NCBI GenBank assembly: GCA_015179045.1
Contig: WHUZ01000111.1
Location: forward strand, 1-64,000
Length of the DNA stretch: 64,000 nt
Direction: 5' to 3'
DNA from: Kalaharituber pfeilii
Lineage: Eukaryota > Ascomycota > Pezizomycetes > Pezizales > Pezizaceae
Part shown: positions 63,101-64,000 of the stretch, in pieces
Layout: each line of letters opens with the position of its first letter
Position numbering within the stretch: the first letter of the stretch is position 1
Position numbers and translations under genes: made by a program
The notes under the pieces: generated by a model
Database searches by the model: none
What the model was told of the DNA's origin: nothing
What the model saw: the letters and a program-made list of their open reading frames with translations, nothing else

Positions 63101-64000
63101 TACCACAGACAGGCATTGAGGTCATTGACCTCAAGCTGTGCAAGGAAGACGCCCCAGCCAAATGGGAAAAGGCTATCAATGAGGCTAAGGGTGACTCGGT
63201 GGCTATTTTTACAGATGGCAGCCGCAGTGAGGAAGGCGGTGTTGGTGGCGGATGGTGCTGGAGGCAGGTGGTAGCAGGTGAGTCAGAGGGGTCCCGGTGG
63301 GTAGGCACAAAGGCAACTGTGTGGGACGGTGAGGTCTCAGGAATGAGGGGTGCCCTTGAAGCAGTTGATGGCAGTACAAAAGTACTACTACTCGCAGACT
63401 CTCAGGCAGCTATCAGTGCAGTCCAGAAAGCAGGAAAAACTGGCAAGGCAAGAACCGCAGACCTAGCGCGGGTGATAGAGCTGATTGCAGAGAGGCGGCG
63501 GAGGCTAAGGAAGGCAGATGCAGTGAAGCTGGCATGGGTCAAGGCCCACGTGGGGATAGAAGGCAATGAGAAGGCGGATGAGTTGGCCAAAGAGGGGGCC
63601 AAGTGCATGAGGTATGATGGGCAGGCCACTGAGGGTGGGCTGCGTCAAGAGTTAGTTCGAAAAAGAAAAGAGGAGAGGGAGCGTGCAGGGTTTGGGAAGG
63701 GCAAATTCGTAAAGTGGGGCAGGAGAGCACTCACAAATTACACATGGCTGCGGACTGGAAAAGGCGGAGCTATGTGGAGGAGGATGGTCAGTGGCGAGGA
63801 GGTACAATGCACATGTGGTGAGGCATGGAGTGCTGAGCATGTGGTGTTCAGATGCACAGAACTGGTGCGGCCCCAGAGGAAGAACAAAAATGGGGCACAT
63901 GTCACCTGGCAGTCCTGGGAGGACCTAGAGGAGAAAGGGTGGAAGCAAGAAGGCGTGGAAGGTGACCGGGTCGAGTACTGGTTTGCCTGCCTCGATCTGG
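60106..64000 (+). CDS. LINE ORF2: AP endonuclease, reverse transcriptase, RNase H (runs off window)
   Basis: One frame is open from ATG 60106 (or 60124) to the window end, 1298 codons. The related copy at 49171-49173 shows the stop would come two codons later, so it is essentially complete. The endonuclease occupies about residues 1-230 (QNVGGSLRNSD, GEAW, LLGDFNAHHPAW near 138, GDHAVVWG near 216). A charged linker (230-400) is followed by an 18-bp-repeat linker (about 405-485). RT runs about 500-800 with APGPDGI near 514, VPQGSPLSPVVF near 703 and FVDD near 739 (V where A is usual). RNase H runs about 1030-1160 (FTDGS, ALEAV, LADSQAA, GNEKADEL). The C-terminal Cys/His motif is CTCGEAWSAEHVVFRC near 1234. 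It overlaps the ORF1 stop by 11 bases. The endonuclease nicks the target and RT copies element RNA there. It is the only apparently intact polymerase in the window and a candidate driver for short tail copies. Confidence 0.95.
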   Translation, partial: MVTEQRMKVAFQNVGGSLRNSDIILEWANREKVDVIFIGEAWVAEKGGEWVTTRHPAYEVISRVESGKRVVAHARKGTQEWKVIEEPKGWVWCEVEGGGRAGGVYIHPDTNLETLEDWMDRWGRLRGPGGLQSSTVLLGDFNAHHPAWSKLDRGPDPRGRALKEGLEGTGWLLETRKGVSTWAREVEGQVRESVLDLVWKYGEFGWQNEDPEWLCGDHAVVWGTCSSNQGKTAIRRGVDWDKAEDLIQEIMQKKASEQWEWYRSLEGGTAYEKTCKLRESLKREIRASSRSKLWWDKEVEEAAKAVRKEGRGGKGQGAKAWERARLLRWKERVKTLKYIIRRKKKECWEQFKEENSSRDPWDVIRVAKDPWKLRGKMGDLVGDNGDIWRTDEEKVRGLVQRNFKYQATSDPPAVSTSPAALTSLAVSNSPATSNPNLPTVSNSRAVSNSPAVSNSPVVSNSLAASNLQAASISLATLDLPVNSGPQSLTDEWTSNVKKLTERLCKALAGTSSRSAPGPDGISYRFIKLVNKTVLGGQLMKELAVELAAARMPKDWQFSKVIMIPKSGRDLTQAKSWRPIQLINCVGKLMEKVVADDLQEAGLFHHGQFGGVRGRSAIDALFRAVVKSQRALARGGGAVWIMEDVKGGFGNTRWDMVKHRVQGSKAEKWLSWLETFFREREFEVEWDGQVRGNGRSNVGVPQGSPLSPVVFLLYMAPILEEMETKVAATVRDCEVELPSFVDDMNCVILDWEGGKDMRRIGERIAGVVREVAEAHDLPLETSKEEVLVMGKKAKRRADVERCKWLGVICDSTLDFDLHWKSRIDKARKLMGALSGLGNSQWGMSPISWRKAYTGMVRAVALWGSEIGWRGQKQWREEFEKLQYQALRRCTGAVRGAARIKVEAIAGVESVTTILDQGQARYALRSVRDPTGVRDLWPESFTGMVASDPDREGERGRDWRDFSLSYATDQNDGFQSVAGKIASTLEVNEEERVSWGRDVHLPQTGIEVIDLKLCKEDAPAKWEKAINEAKGDSVAIFTDGSRSEEGGVGGGWCWRQVVAGESEGSRWVGTKATVWDGEVSGMRGALEAVDGSTKVLLLADSQAAISAVQKAGKTGKARTADLARVIELIAERRRRLRKADAVKLAWVKAHVGIEGNEKADELAKEGAKCMRYDGQATEGGLRQELVRKRKEERERAGFGKGKFVKWGRRALTNYTWLRTGKGGAMWRRMVSGEEVQCTCGEAWSAEHVVFRCTELVRPQRKNKNGAHVTWQSWEDLEEKGWKQEGVEGDRVEYWFACLDL
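61325..61560 (+). repeat. 18-bp coding minisatellite inside LINE ORF2
   Basis: Units TCGAATTCGCCGGCAGTG (and diverged forms) repeat about 10-13 times in frame, coding variants of VSNSPA between endonuclease and RT. The Ser/Ala/Asn-rich product is probably a flexible linker. The unit keeps all frames open, so the antisense and alternate-frame readings here are not genes. Confidence 0.9.

Noticed and set aside
1..64000. tRNA genes
   Set aside because: I looked for T-loop GTTCGAA-type words paired with an acceptor stem and found none convincing. tRNA-like words occurred only at a retroelement primer site.

Overview
The window looks like a repeat-dominated stretch of a filamentous fungal genome, most likely an ascomycete. 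The reasons are Tad-like LINEs whose pol ends in an RNase H domain and a Cys/His motif, chromodomain-bearing Ty3/gypsy elements, an isolated 5S rRNA gene outside any rDNA array, and AT-rich TpA-heavy blocks in which old element copies carry mostly C-to-T/G-to-A changes, as repeat-induced point mutation (RIP) would leave. The species is not identifiable from the sequence. I found no confidently functional host protein gene; the only host RNA gene is 5S.

Layout. 1-7.1 kb: AT-rich block with a degraded ORF1-only LINE, a degraded LINE RT, a dispersed repeat shared with 21.5-22.1 kb, and a decayed Ty1/copia pol. 7.1-14.6 kb: complete 7.5-kb chromodomain gypsy element on the minus strand, 638-bp LTRs that look identical, 5-bp target-site duplication (TSD). 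14.6-23.8 kb: AT-rich minisatellites, LTR relics and another decayed LINE. 23.8-29.1 kb: second gypsy element (496/498-bp LTRs, TSD ccatc) whose interior holds four minisatellites. 29.1-32.6 kb: solo LTR with an internal 51-bp tandem expansion, an LTR relic, and a small hAT-like element. 32.6-36.8 kb: the most single-copy-looking part, with two unidentified coding remnants, tiny LINE-tail insertions and a 5S gene. 36.9-49.3 kb: two clade-B LINEs, each split by a MULE-type transposon with long inverted repeats and perfect 9-bp TSDs; the larger MULE contains a Gag-only gypsy element. 49.3-52.3 kb: gag-like relic, 57-bp satellite array, and two side-by-side ORF1-derived insertions. 52.4-56.5 kb: clade-A LINE split by a hAT-like element, which itself contains an ORF1-only LINE. 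56.7-64 kb: the best-preserved element, a clade-B LINE with a broken ORF1 but an ORF2 open from the endonuclease to the window edge.

Two LINE clades are recognised by their 3' tails. Clade A ends in a hairpin (TCGCC-ATA-GCCC-NNN-GGGC...GCGA) then poly(A). Clade B ends in CCCTGC...GCGGGG, then TTAYGTGA and poly(A). The most notable signal is that many insertions consist only of this hairpin plus poly(A) (28-66 bp), each with a 12-13-bp TSD, with 5' ends recurring at the hairpin boundary. Together with ORF1-only LINE derivatives using the same tail and a Gag-only gypsy element, this suggests layers of non-autonomous elements living on pol proteins such as the intact ORF2 at the right edge.
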